From NCBI GenBank assembly GCA_000231825.2, contig JH720315.1, positions 836,657 to 900,656 of the forward strand: a stretch of DNA of 64,000 nucleotides, read 5' to 3'. The notes under the pieces were generated by a model. It saw nothing but the letters and a program-made list of their open reading frames with translations, was not told where the DNA came from and made no database searches. The position numbers and the translations under genes were made by a program. Positions 1 to 11,188 of the stretch are shown one piece after another. Origin of the DNA: Tetrahymena elliotti 4EA. Lineage: Eukaryota; Ciliophora; Oligohymenophorea; Hymenostomatida; Tetrahymenidae. The first letter of the stretch is position 1, and each line of letters begins with the position of its first letter.

Positions 1-609
1 AATTTTCAATGGAAAAAATTTTTCAAAAAGAAGGTATTTTTCAATCAAAAATGATTGAAAAATTCATTAAACAATTTTTTATCTTATCGCATTTAGATTT
101 ACTTTATTTACTTTTTTTTTTGTTTGGGAAGTTTTAAATATTTTTCATAAATAAGATTTTATTAAAAATTAATAGAATGAATTATCAGTTTTAATAAAAT
201 AATAAAATTAAAATAGAATTAATGTTTAATATAGAGATGAATCATCTTTAAAATAAAATAGGTCTTTAATATGAGAATAATAAGAATTTAAAGTAAAAAA
301 ATAGTTTAAAAATTTAAATGAAAAAGTTAAAAATGATAGGATTTGAAAACAAAAAATTTAAAATGTTTATTTTTAGATAAAATAAGTGAATGCTTATTAT
401 AGATTTGTATAAATATTATGAAGAAAAATGAATGATGTATACTTTAATAATTTAGAAATTTGATATACATTCAAGAATTTCAGTTGATAGATAATAAATA
501 TAAATCAATCTTATTTATTAAGTTATGAATTGATGAATATTTCTTTGTGATCATTATAAAAATTGCTTTTTTTAGGATTTATTATTAATTTGATTTGATT
601 CTATTTATT
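1..609. other. AT-rich spacer at window start
   Basis: Very AT-rich sequence with frequent TGA in all frames near the right end. I see no coding pattern, RNA gene or repeat. It probably holds the promoter of the gene starting at 610 and perhaps the tail of a gene beyond the window. Confidence 0.5.
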
Positions 610-2822
610 ATGTCAACAGATTTATAAGTTTTTTTACCAAAGTTTAGAAATAAATAGCAATATAAATGTATTTTAGAGAGAACATTTAACGAGGCTGTAG
701 AGGAAGCTTCAAATAACCCTCAATCGCCATAGAATAAATTAAAACGAGGATTGATTGATGTGGTTACACCTCATTAAGAACTAGATTTATTTTTGGCATA
801 GGATATTATATCTATTAAACCACAGTCTAGTACTGCTCTGCAGATGAGTAGGATTAATGATATAAAAAGCAGACTTTCTAGCTGCTATGCTTCAAGATAA
901 ATCTCTCCATCAAAAATAATAGATGGATGTTAAGCTAACAATCAGAATAGTAACTAGCACTTCCATAAAAATAGGATTTTTTAGAATTATAAATATAAAT
1001 CAATCACTGATGACTTTGATAGAAATCTATTAAATAATACTTGTGATGTTGTTAAAAGTTAAAAAGTTAAAAATAAAATAAAAGATTTCTAGTTTCATCT
1101 CTATCATAAAAAGCATCAACCATTATTTGAGCTATCTGAAGAAAATATCAACTGTCTAACTACAAGAGATACTATTTAATTCAATTTTTAGTAGCAAACA
1201 ATACAACCTCAATCGGAATAGCTAATTATTCAAAAATAAGAAGATCAATAAATAATACCTCATGATTCAAATGGAGAAACAATCAACTAAACTTTAATTA
1301 CAGAAACAGATGAAACGCACAAATTTCTTGATAAAGCTCTCATTAAAACAATGAAAAACTCACTTGACTCTTTTAGATTTTAAAATATTAATTTGAGAAG
1401 CAAAAGTGAATTAAGAGGCAAAATGACCTCTTTAAAAACAGAAAGAGATGAATTAAATAATTCAATAAACAATAATGAATTAGATAGCTCACGTTATTCC
1501 ACAAATTATAAATACAAAAAAAACCAACCAATTTAACTTTTACCACCAATTTTTTCACTTGAATAATTTTCTGGAAACATTGATTAACTTCACACTTATG
1601 CTAAAATGGCTAACAAAGGTAAAATTTGCACTGAAAAATTTATTCAAAAAGGAGTTCCCTCATCTTATCCTGCTGTAAATCTTTTATCTCCTAAACTAAC
1701 TTCTTAATCTCCATCTCCAACTCAAAGTAAAATATTCATTTGTTTTAGCAAATAAATAATTTAATGAAAATTGAATAGAATGCAAAACAGAAAGTAGTTA
1801 TAGAACAAGATCTTCTTCAATAAGTGGGACTAATTTTATTAAAAAGAATGAAAGTCATTAAAAAATGCTCATAACTAGTCCTAATGTTGAAATAGAAGAA
1901 AGTACTTTGAAATTAGATTCTCTCATTCAATAATAAAGAGTTAGAAATGTTCAAGATATTTCGAATAAAGTTTAGAACCAGCTTACATTTAATTCCAGTG
2001 AAATCAAATAAGCTATGGATTCAATCAGAAAACACTTTTGGGGTTGCTCTTTTAAAGATTAACATTATATTAAACTTAGTTAAGATTAACTCTATTATGA
2101 ATTTTTATAATTTTGTTAAATTTCTCATAAGGTTCTTGAAATGCACAGATAAAATTTCATTCAATTACCAACAGAATAAAAAAAGAATCAACTTAAATTA
2201 ATGGATTTAATCAAAGAAACTGGTAAAAAAATTATTTTTAAATTTCAATTTTTTAAATTATTTTTTTGTAAATTAAGATAAAACAATCTTATTAGAAGTT
2301 ATGTAAGAAGCCTTTCCAGTTTTAAAAGAAAATATTAACTCAATAAAACAAAGAATCTTAGAAGCATTAAATTTCAAACTCCCAAAATTAATTGATAAAT
2401 CGACTTTCTTCACAATAGGTTGGGAAGGTTTTTAAAATTTTGTACATATAGCTGTAACTAAAAAAGCAAACTTATCTGATATAGCTAATTTCTTAGTCAA
2501 AGTAAATTCATAATATTATTAGAATGTTAAATTTATAATATCATTTTGAACATATGAACAGTTTTTCAATCCTTATCAGCATAAATACATATAAGTAGAA
2601 GATTTCTTAAGCATGCTAAAAACAATAAGTAGCAAAGTGGATAAATATGTTGATTCAAAAAGTAAAAAAACAATCTATTCAGCTCTGGAATAAAACTTCA
2701 AGCTACTTGGAATAGTTGTACCTGGAATATCTGTTTTCAAATCAAGTCAACTTAGAGTGATAGTTATGGAAAATAAAGTTAATCATTATGAATTAATAGA
2801 TCTAATCTTTGAGAGCTTTTGA
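610..2822 (+). CDS. unrecognised 681-aa protein, 4 exons
   Basis: Exons 610-1726, 1779-2222, 2278-2501 and 2562-2822 join to 2,046 bp, ending at TGA 2820-2822. The start ATG at 610 opens the frame (MSTDLQVFLPKFRNKQQ). The three introns (52, 55 and 60 bp) all begin GTAAA and end AG. Two in-frame TGAs, at 1772 and near 2545, lie inside introns 1 and 3, which supports the splice calls. The protein is rich in Asn, Gln, Lys and Ser in its first 370 residues. The last 300 residues are more regular and helical, with aromatic positions suggestive of a folded domain. I see no signal peptide, membrane segment or known motif. The function is unknown, but coding status is well supported by frame continuity across four exons. 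Confidence 0.8.
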
Positions 2823-3584
2823 ATGTCTTTTATAAAATACACTAATAAATATTCTAATAAAATAAATATAATAAATAATTAAGAAAATACTAATAAATTA
2901 ATTAATTATCTGTAAATAATCTCCTTTCAATGTATATAACAAAATTTACTCTATCAACAAAATTAATAATAATCCCAAATACAATAAATTAATTCATTCA
3001 CTTCTTAAATTAATAAGCTTTGGTATGTTTTTGTTCATTCATTTAAATAATTTATTTATTGATTAGATAGTTTGTAGAAACAAGCATCAAATTAAAATGT
3101 TCGTTTAATTTTAATGTTAGGATTCTAACTCTTTAAAATTTTAAGAATTAATTCTATTTTAATAAAATTATTTTTTTTTTTAAACATATTTTTAAAAATA
3201 CAGATTTTTTTAAAAAATAATCAATTTATTTTATTTTATAAATTTAAACATATCATAATATTAAGAAGATTTTAGTTATTTAAAAAAAATAATTGTTTAA
3301 ATTAAAGATATTAAGGTTGTTAAAATACCAATAAAAGTTTAAATAACCGAAATTTGTAATGTTTTTCTTGATTGCGTTTTGATGACTTAATTAGAAGACT
3401 TGTGACGATTATTGTATTTATTGAGCCATATCTGATAAATTTTGAATAAAATTAAAAATTTAATGAATTAAAAAAAATAAAAGGATATTTTCAAAATACT
3501 TTTATTTTAGGAATTTAAAATCAACATATTAGATTCAAAAATAAGATAAAGTTAGAAGAAAAAAAAATCATTAAAAAGGCAAAA
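2823..3584. other. intergenic spacer
   Basis: AT-rich, no coding frame or structured element seen. It separates the first gene from the LRR gene starting at 3585 and must hold that gene's promoter. Confidence 0.6.
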
Positions 3585-6500
3585 ATGGAAATATTGAATA
3601 CCAGTAATCATTTGAAACTTTCTGAAGAAGAAATATTTTTAATTAATAACTACAAAAAATGTTCTTTGCACCCTTCTAGATAGCTTATTTTTATAGCTAT
3701 AGAGTCTGAATAAAAGTATTGCTTGAAATGTGCTGACTGTATTTCCTTTCAATACAACAAGAATACAATTCCTTTGTTAAGTTTATTGTAAAGCAATAAA
3801 AAAACTATTTTTAAGGGATGGCCTATTTTGGATGACTCTTAAATATATTAACAGCTACTTGAAGTTTCTTAAAAAGGGTCTTTTGTTGAAGAAACAAAAA
3901 AAATTATTATCACTTTTTTTAAAGAGCTACGTTCAATCTTCGATGATGCAATTTAGGAGAAAGAACTTCAAATGCTGAGATAAATTGAATAAAAATGGGA
4001 TATTAATGAATCAATAATTGAGTAATATAATTAACTTTCAAAGAAAGAGGAGCTTAAAGATATTATCTTAAATTAAATGAATGATCTTGATAAATAAAAT
4101 TAATTAATTTAAAATATAATTAATGAGACTTTCAAAAACTAATTAAATATCAAATCAAAAATTATTAATTAGCTGACTTATGTAACACATTAATCTAATC
4201 ATATCAATTTATCTGTTCCTAATTAAATCAAAAACTCCATTATTAAATAAATCTAAGATATTGATATGTTTGTAGTTAAGTCTTTTGATGATTTTTCTAA
4301 CAAAGAAATTTAAAAAAATGTAGATTTCTATTAAAATTAATTAAATCAAACTAATATTAAAAATATGTCTACCAGTCAATTTATTGTTAAATTACTGAAC
4401 AATAAATTTAACTTTTGCTCAAAGGAACTTCTTGAAAAACTTAATTTCATTATAGCTTCATAAGCTAAACATATTGACAACTTTACAATCTAACAAAGTA
4501 TAAACAAGGAGGTTCTTTTTTTTGATTAATTAGATGAAAATTAATTTAAAGACATTTCAGATTTAATTAAATTAGAATCAGAAGTAACTATTTCTTTGCT
4601 CATTTTTCAAATTTTTCTTTATAAAATTTTCTATTATTCCTAAAAAATAAACTTCATTTTTAAAATAGAATTGAAAAGTTTCTATTTAACAGCTTAATAA
4701 AAAATATCAATTCTTTTAATTGATAATTGAATTTTTTTTAATTATTGATTTTAAACAACATATTTAATGTTAAAAGAAAGGAAAATATTTCATATTCTTA
4801 AAATAATAATTTCTTTCAAAAGGGAATAGTTAGTGAAAGAAATAAAGATGAATAGATGGAAAAAAATAATGATGAGAATAAAATTGTTTCGAATTTGAAA
4901 AGAAAGGTAAAGTAGTTTTTAAATTAATGTCTTTTTAATAATAAATAAATATATTATTTGTTAAAGATAAATGAAAGTTCTTAACTTATAAAGCTTTTTA
5001 AAATTGAAGATATTAGTAACTATTTAATGAATAAGTCTATTGAGATAGATTTAAGGTAAATTAATTTGCTTTCAAATTATTTTAACTATTTTTGCTTAAA
5101 TAGCCAAGCTACTAGTCATGAACTTGCTGAAAAGAAAATTAAGGATTTTGAAAATAAATTAGAAAAATGTAAAAATCTTAACAATTTCTCCATTAATCTC
5201 AGGTTTATTTTTAATTATTAGTAATTTAGTTTTATACTATTTTAATAATTATTGTTTAAAGTAATTCTAATATCCAAAAAAATGAAATGATAAATTGCCT
5301 CAAAAGTTTATAGAAGCTAAAATAAATTAAATCTTTGAAAATTAATTTAAGGTATCTTGTTTTTATTTAAGTCAACATTTTTTTCCTTAAAATTAAATTT
5401 AGTGATTTTATAGTAATTTTTGAGTTTAAAATATTATTATTATTATTAGAGACAAATAATGAAAATTTATATTATTTATAATTTTTTTGTGACGTTTTTT
5501 TAGTGAAACCAAAATATGTGAATCTATCAAAACTGTTTAAGAAAGCATTGGACCCTTGTAAAATGTTTGCTGCTTAGATCTTAATTTAAAGTAAAATAAA
5601 ATAATATTTTTCATTTAATTAAATTATTTTTAAATAGGAACAGTAATTTAGGTTCAGAACAAGCAAATTATATTTCAAAGATGTTAGAAAAGCTTAAAAA
5701 CTTAACCTCTTTATCTCTTGATTTAGAGTATGTCTTTTTTTGTCCTAAAATTATGATTTTAATTTCTATTTTAATTAAAAAAAAGTTAAAATAATATGGG
5801 AGTTGATGGACTCAGAAGGTTAACCTAAGGAATAGAAAGATAGCAAAATTTGAATATTTTCCAAATAGGTTTAGAGTAAGGAATGAGTCTAAATAAATTT
5901 AACATTAAATTTAATTTTTAAAGAAAAAGCAATATTTCTGCTGAAGGATGCAAAAATTTATCAATAAGTCTAGAAAAATGCTTTAATTTAACATCTCTAA
6001 GTCTTTAACTATCGTATCAATTGTTTTTCTTTTTAATTTTATTTAAAAAAGAAAATTATTTTAAAAAAAGTTAAAATAACATTCTTGCTGAAGGAGCTAA
6101 GAACATAGGCATGAGTTTAGAGAAGTGCCTTAACTTAACATAACTGAATCTAAATTTATCGTATCTCTTTTTAGTATGTCAAACATCTAAATTTCTTTTT
6201 AAATAGATAAAATAATATTCAAGCAGAAGGAGTTAAAAATATAGGAATGAGCTTAGAAAAATGCCAAAATATAACAATTTTAAATTTTGATTTGCAGTAA
6301 TGATTTTAATTTCTTGAAAAAATAAGTTTAATTATTATTTTTATAAAGTTAAAATAGTATTTAAGCAGAAGGTGCAAAGAATTTAGGGTTAAGCCTTGAA
6401 AAATTATCAAATATTACAATATTGGATTTAAATTTACAGTATTTTATTTATTTTTTATTAACTTAATTTATGATAATTAATAAAATAAATAAAAGAAAGA

Positions 6501-8199
6501 ACAACTTAAATTAAGAAGGAATAAAAAATTTATCATTACTATTTAAAAAATGTTAGAATATTACTCAATTAAATCTTAATTTTTAGTAAATTCATTTAAT
6601 TATTCTCAAATTGAATTTAAAATAAATAAATTATAGAGAGAATAATATCAAGGATGAAGGAGTAAAATATCTAGCATATTGTTTAGAAAAATTATAAAAT
6701 ATATGTTAATTAAGTTTGAGTTTGGAGTAGATAGATTACTTTCTAAAAATATTTTTTATTTGTTAACATTCTTTTTAAAGTTATAATTAGATAGGTGTTC
6801 AGGGTACTAAATATCTTGGAAGTAGTCTTGAATATTGCTAAAATTTAAATAATTTAAAACTCTCTCTTCAGTAATACATTATTTATTTTACAAATTGATG
6901 TTTTGAATCTAATTTTCTACATAGAAAATCATTTAAAAGAAAAAATATAATTAATTTTATAAATTCTTCTTCTTCTTTTAATTCAGATCAAATAATATTG
7001 GATCAGATGGAACAAAATACCTAGCAATTAGTTTATCTAAATTACAAAACACTATCTATATGTATCTTGATTTAAGGTAATTATTTAACAATACTTTTGG
7101 AATGTACTAATATTTTAAATATTAATAAAGAGATAATAATTTAGGTTCATAAGGCGCTAAGCATCTTGGATCAAACCTTGAAAAGTGCTAAAATATATAA
7201 TAGATTACACTCAAACTTAAGTAAATTTTATAAATTTTCTACTTTTATTAATATTTGATTTTGTTAGCTTTAACTAAATTGGATCAGAAGGAGCAAAGTC
7301 AATTTCTAGTAGCATTGAAAAGTGTTAAAATATAACAGTTTTAAATCTTAATTTATAGTAATATTTAGCTTATCTTAATGATATTTCTAACTTTCTTTTA
7401 TTTAATTTATAAAGCAATAATAATATCGGATCAGAAGGTGCTAAATATATATCAAGTTGCTTGCAAAAATTTTAATCAATAACATCACTTAATTTGAATT
7501 TAGGGTAAAATTTTAAATATAAAAAAAGAAACAAATACCATGACAAATAGATTTATAAATAATTCAAAGTGAAAATTAATTTTTTTTAAGTTAAATAAAA
7601 TATTTGAAGTTTATTTATTTAAACAAAATTTTTTTCTAAAAACTAAATTAAATTTAAAAAAAGAAATAATTCTATTGGTAAAGAGGGAGTAAAATGTCTT
7701 GTGGATAGCATTTAAAAACTAACAGGCCTTTCAAAATTAAATCTTGGGCTGGAGTATATTTATTTCTTTTTAAATTAAAATATGACAAAAAAATATTTGA
7801 TTTAGGTTGAATTAAATTGGAATAGAAGGAGCATAAAGTATTGCAAATAATTTAGAAAAATGGAAATAAATTAGTAGTTTGAGCCTAAATCTAGAGTAAA
7901 TTGAATTCAAAAATTAAAATTTAATAAGAGAATATCTAATTTCTATTTTCTAAAAGTAATAATCAGATTGGAGATGTCATTATCAATAGTTTTAAATAAT
8001 GTTTAAAAAAGCAGAAAGATCTTACTTATTTAAAACTTAGTATCAGGTAAATTCCTAATTTTATTTTAAATTTTAAAAATTCATTTTATTTTAATAAAAA
8101 AGATAAAATGGGATAGACAGTAAAGTTGCAGAAAACTTTAAAAAAGAAGGAGCTAATTTGATTTCTTCTAAATTAAATGATTTTATTCTCAATTATTGA
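3585..8199 (+). CDS. leucine-rich repeat protein, 994 aa, 23 exons
   Basis: Exon 1 (3585-4583) encodes an N-terminal region with a C-x2-H and C-x2-C cluster near residues 27-55, resembling a degenerate zinc finger or B-box, then coiled coil. Exons 4823-4906, 4967-5055, 5104-5202, 5262-5351 and 5504-5590 are followed by sixteen 90-bp exons starting at 5638, 5786, 5924, 6071, 6207, 6349, 6496, 6637, 6781, 6987, 7131, 7268, 7415, 7664, 7806 and 7957. The last exon is 8103-8199 (TGA 8197). The exons total 2,985 bp. Each 90-bp exon encodes one ribonuclease-inhibitor-like LRR of the form N-N-I-G-x-E-G-A-K-x-L-x3-L-x2-C-x-N-I-T-x-L-x-L. Introns are mostly 46-60 bp. The 239-bp intron 4584-4822 is the least certain call. 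It is likely a cytoplasmic scaffold or binding protein, but the ligand is unknown. Confidence 0.85.
5262..8046 (+). repeat. array of LRR exons, 90 bp each
   Basis: Eighteen consecutive internal exons each hold one LRR. Seventeen are exactly 90 bp and one (5504-5590) is 87 bp. All are split in the same place, after the second base of the codon following the last strand-forming Leu. Intron sequences have diverged but stay close to 50-60 bp. This is a modular exon array, described further in the findings. Confidence 0.9.
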
Positions 8200-8673
8200 A
8201 TTTAAAAGTGCAAATCAAAATTTAAATTTGAATATTTATATTAAATCATAAACCACAATTTTTAAATTGAAATTTTATTTGACTGCTCGTTCTTTACTTT
8301 TATTATGAAAACAAAATATTAACATTTTTATTCATTTAAACTAAATTTTTTTGTTTAAATTCTTATAACTGTGTTCAATTTAAAAATTATTTTATAATTG
8401 CCATCATTTTAAATTAAATTTTTTACAACTAACATCAAACAAATGAAAATATTCTCTAACAGTAAAAAATCAATTTTTGTTAAATAATACAGTAAATAGT
8501 TTTTTTTGCTAAAGCAAGAGTAATATTTTTTGTATCCTAAATTTTATTAGAATTAATTAGATTTATTTAATTAGACTATTTATTTTACATAATTTTTATT
8601 TAAAAGTTTTCATTTCAATTTTAATTAAATCATATTCAAATTAATTTCTAAATACTTTAAACAAAATAAATAA
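8200..8673. other. spacer between tandem LRR genes
   Basis: 474 bp of AT-rich sequence between the TGA of the first LRR gene and the ATG of the second. No repeat unit or exon is recognised in it. Confidence 0.6.
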
Positions 8674-11188
8674 ATGATCATAGAGGAAAAAAAATGTTTT
8701 AGAAATTTCTAAGATGTACTTCAGTTTTTTTACTTATTGAAATCAATTTTAACATTTATCTGTTTAAAGTTGCTTAGCTCTAATTTAGAATCATATTTAA
8801 GCCTTGATATTAACTTAGTGTAAAGTTATTAAAAGATTTCATACAATTTTTTCTTTATTTTAATTCTTTATCTATTCCATATTTTATATTTTTTTTAATT
8901 TTTTAAAAGTAACTTTTTTATTACTCAAACGGATGCATAAAAATTAGGATCAAGTTTAGCAAAATGCTCTAATCTCTAAACTTTGACTCTTAACCTCCCG
9001 TAAAAATAGATTTTAATATAATTTTAGTATTTTTGAATAAATAAAGACTCTTAATTTATTTTTGAATGATTATTTTTGTACTTCATATTTAATTTAACTT
9101 ACTAATTTTACTAATTTGTTTTCATATTATATTCAAATTTTTATGTTTTTTTATTCTTATAAAAATTTCTTTATTCAAAATTTATTTTTACGATTTTATA
9201 AGGCGAAAAAACAGTATTGGCGAAACTGGCGCATTAGAATTAGGATTAGGGTTAGCAAAATGCTCTAATCTCTAAACTTTGAATATTTATCTCTAGTAAA
9301 AATAATGTTTCAAAAATAAATATTCATTTTTGAATAAATAAAAGTTAAATGAAATTAATCAGCAAATGAATAATTGGATTTTCTTCATTTTTTGCTTATT
9401 TCTTTAATTTAGATTTTTAGATTTAATTCAAATTAACATTTCTTTATTCAATATTTTTTTTAAAAAGCAAACATAAAATAGGCGGAATTGGTGCATAAGG
9501 ATTAGGACAAGGCTTAGCAAAATGCTCAAATCTTTAAATTTTGGATCTTAACCTCAGGTAAAAGCAGTGCTTTAATATTAAATATTAAATTTTCAATTTG
9601 AATAAACAAAAACTTTAATTTATTAATTTTGGTTGGTTTACATGATGTTTATTTGTATCATACATTAAGTTTTATTAATTATTTGTTTGAAAATTTAATT
9701 CAAATTTTAATGCTTCTTTCATTTATTATAATATTTCTTTGTTCAATATATTATACTTTTTATAGGGAAAATTAAATAGATGAAGTGGGTGCTTAATTAC
9801 TAGGAACTGAATTAGCAAAATGCTCTCATCTCTAAATTTTGAGTCTTAACCTATGGTAAAAATAGTTTTTTCGATATTGAATTTGATTGAAGAGCAAAAT
9901 TCTAATTTTGGTTTACTTAATATTTGGCTTACTCACTTCTTTATTTAATTCAATTTTTTTCTTTTTCTTTTAAATATTTCTAAATTTAATATCGTTTATT
10001 TAATAAAAGGTTAAATACAATCAATGAAATTGGCACAAATCATTTAGTATCTAGGCTAGCAAAATACTCTAAACTCAAATCCATAACTCTAGACCTCAAG
10101 TAAAAATAGTGGTTGAAAAGAAAATATACATTTTTGAATAATGAAAGACTTTAATTTTTTAACTAAAGAAATATATTGGCTTTCTTCTATCTCATTAATT
10201 TTTAAAATTTTTTTCTTCAATATTTATTTTAAAAAAAGAGAAAATTAAATAGGTGAAATTAGTGAAAAGGAATTAGGATTTGGCTTAGCAAAATGCTCTT
10301 ATCTCTAAACTTTGGCTCTTTACCTTGAGTAAAAACAGTCTTTCAATATTAAATATAAATAAAAATTTAATTTATAAACGAATGACTGAAATATTTAGGT
10401 TTACTTCATATTTGGCTCTTTAATTTTTATTTTCTGCTTTAAGATTTTATTTTTATTTTTTTCTCCTTCTTTTTTCTATTTCTTTATCAAATATTTAAAA
10501 TTTTTTATATTTCTTATAAAGTGGAAATAAATTAAGCAAACTTGGTGCATAAGTGTTAGTATCTGAATTAGCAAAATGCTTTAATCTTTATAATTTGAGT
10601 CTTAGCATAGAGTAAAAAAAATTGATTTAATAATAAATAAAAATTTAATTTAAGAGGTGCTAAGTTATTAATTTGAGTTGGTTTACTTGATATTTGTTTG
10701 GCTACTCATTCATTAATTTTTAGTTATTGTTAGTTTTCAAATTTAATTCAATTCTCATTCTTTTAAATATGTCATTATTGAATATTTTATATTTTTAAAA
10801 GGGCAAGTTTTATAGGTCATACAGGCTTATAAGAATTAGTATCTGAGTTTGCAAAATGCTCTTATCTCTAAGCTTTGACTCTTGAACTCTGGTAAAAATA
10901 GTGTTTCGATATTAAATAAGTCTTTTTTAATGAATAAAAACTTTAATTTATCAGTTACAACAACTTGGGTTTAATTCATATTTTACTCATTAATTTTTAT
11001 TTGGTATTGTGATAGATTTATTACAGATTTTTATGATTTTCTAATTCTTTCAAATATTTATTTTTAAATTTTTTAAAAGGTTTAGTGAAAATATTGGAGA
11101 AATTAACTTAAAATAGTTAAAAACAAAACTAAAAAAAGCCAAAAGATTAGTTGAAGTATAAATATTTGAAGTTAATGAATTTGATTGA
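8674..11188 (+). CDS. leucine-rich repeat protein, 325 aa, 10 exons
   Basis: Exons are 8674-8819, 8910-8999, 9203-9295, 9468-9557, 9766-9855, 10010-10099, 10239-10328, 10522-10611, 10802-10891 and 11080-11188 (TGA 11186). They total 978 bp. The first exon encodes a short basic helix-rich leader ending in a half LRR. The eight middle exons encode one LRR each (90 bp, one of 93 bp), with consensus I-G-E-x-G-A-x-x-L-G-x-x-L-A-K-C-S-N-L-Q-T-L. The last exon is a capping segment. The splice phase matches the upstream LRR gene, so the two are probable tandem paralogues, but this copy has longer introns (90-230 bp) that resemble each other. No catalytic domain, signal peptide or membrane segment is visible. 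The ligand is unknown. Confidence 0.85.

Noticed and set aside
1772..1774. In-frame TGA in the first gene, suggesting a pseudogene or TGA recoding
   Set aside because: A 52-bp GT-AG intron (1727-1778) removes it and keeps the frame. The second TGA near 2545 is likewise inside a 60-bp intron.
1947..2201. 84-codon standard ORF on the plus strand
   Set aside because: It is a different frame inside exon 2 of the 681-aa gene, whose ciliate-code frame continues on both sides through spliced exons.
4584..4822. Reading the first LRR exon through to its TGA near 4727 as a separate gene
   Set aside because: The frame resumes in phase after a GTAAC...AAAAG intron into exons that lead straight to the LRR array, so one gene is more likely, although this is the weakest junction in that model.
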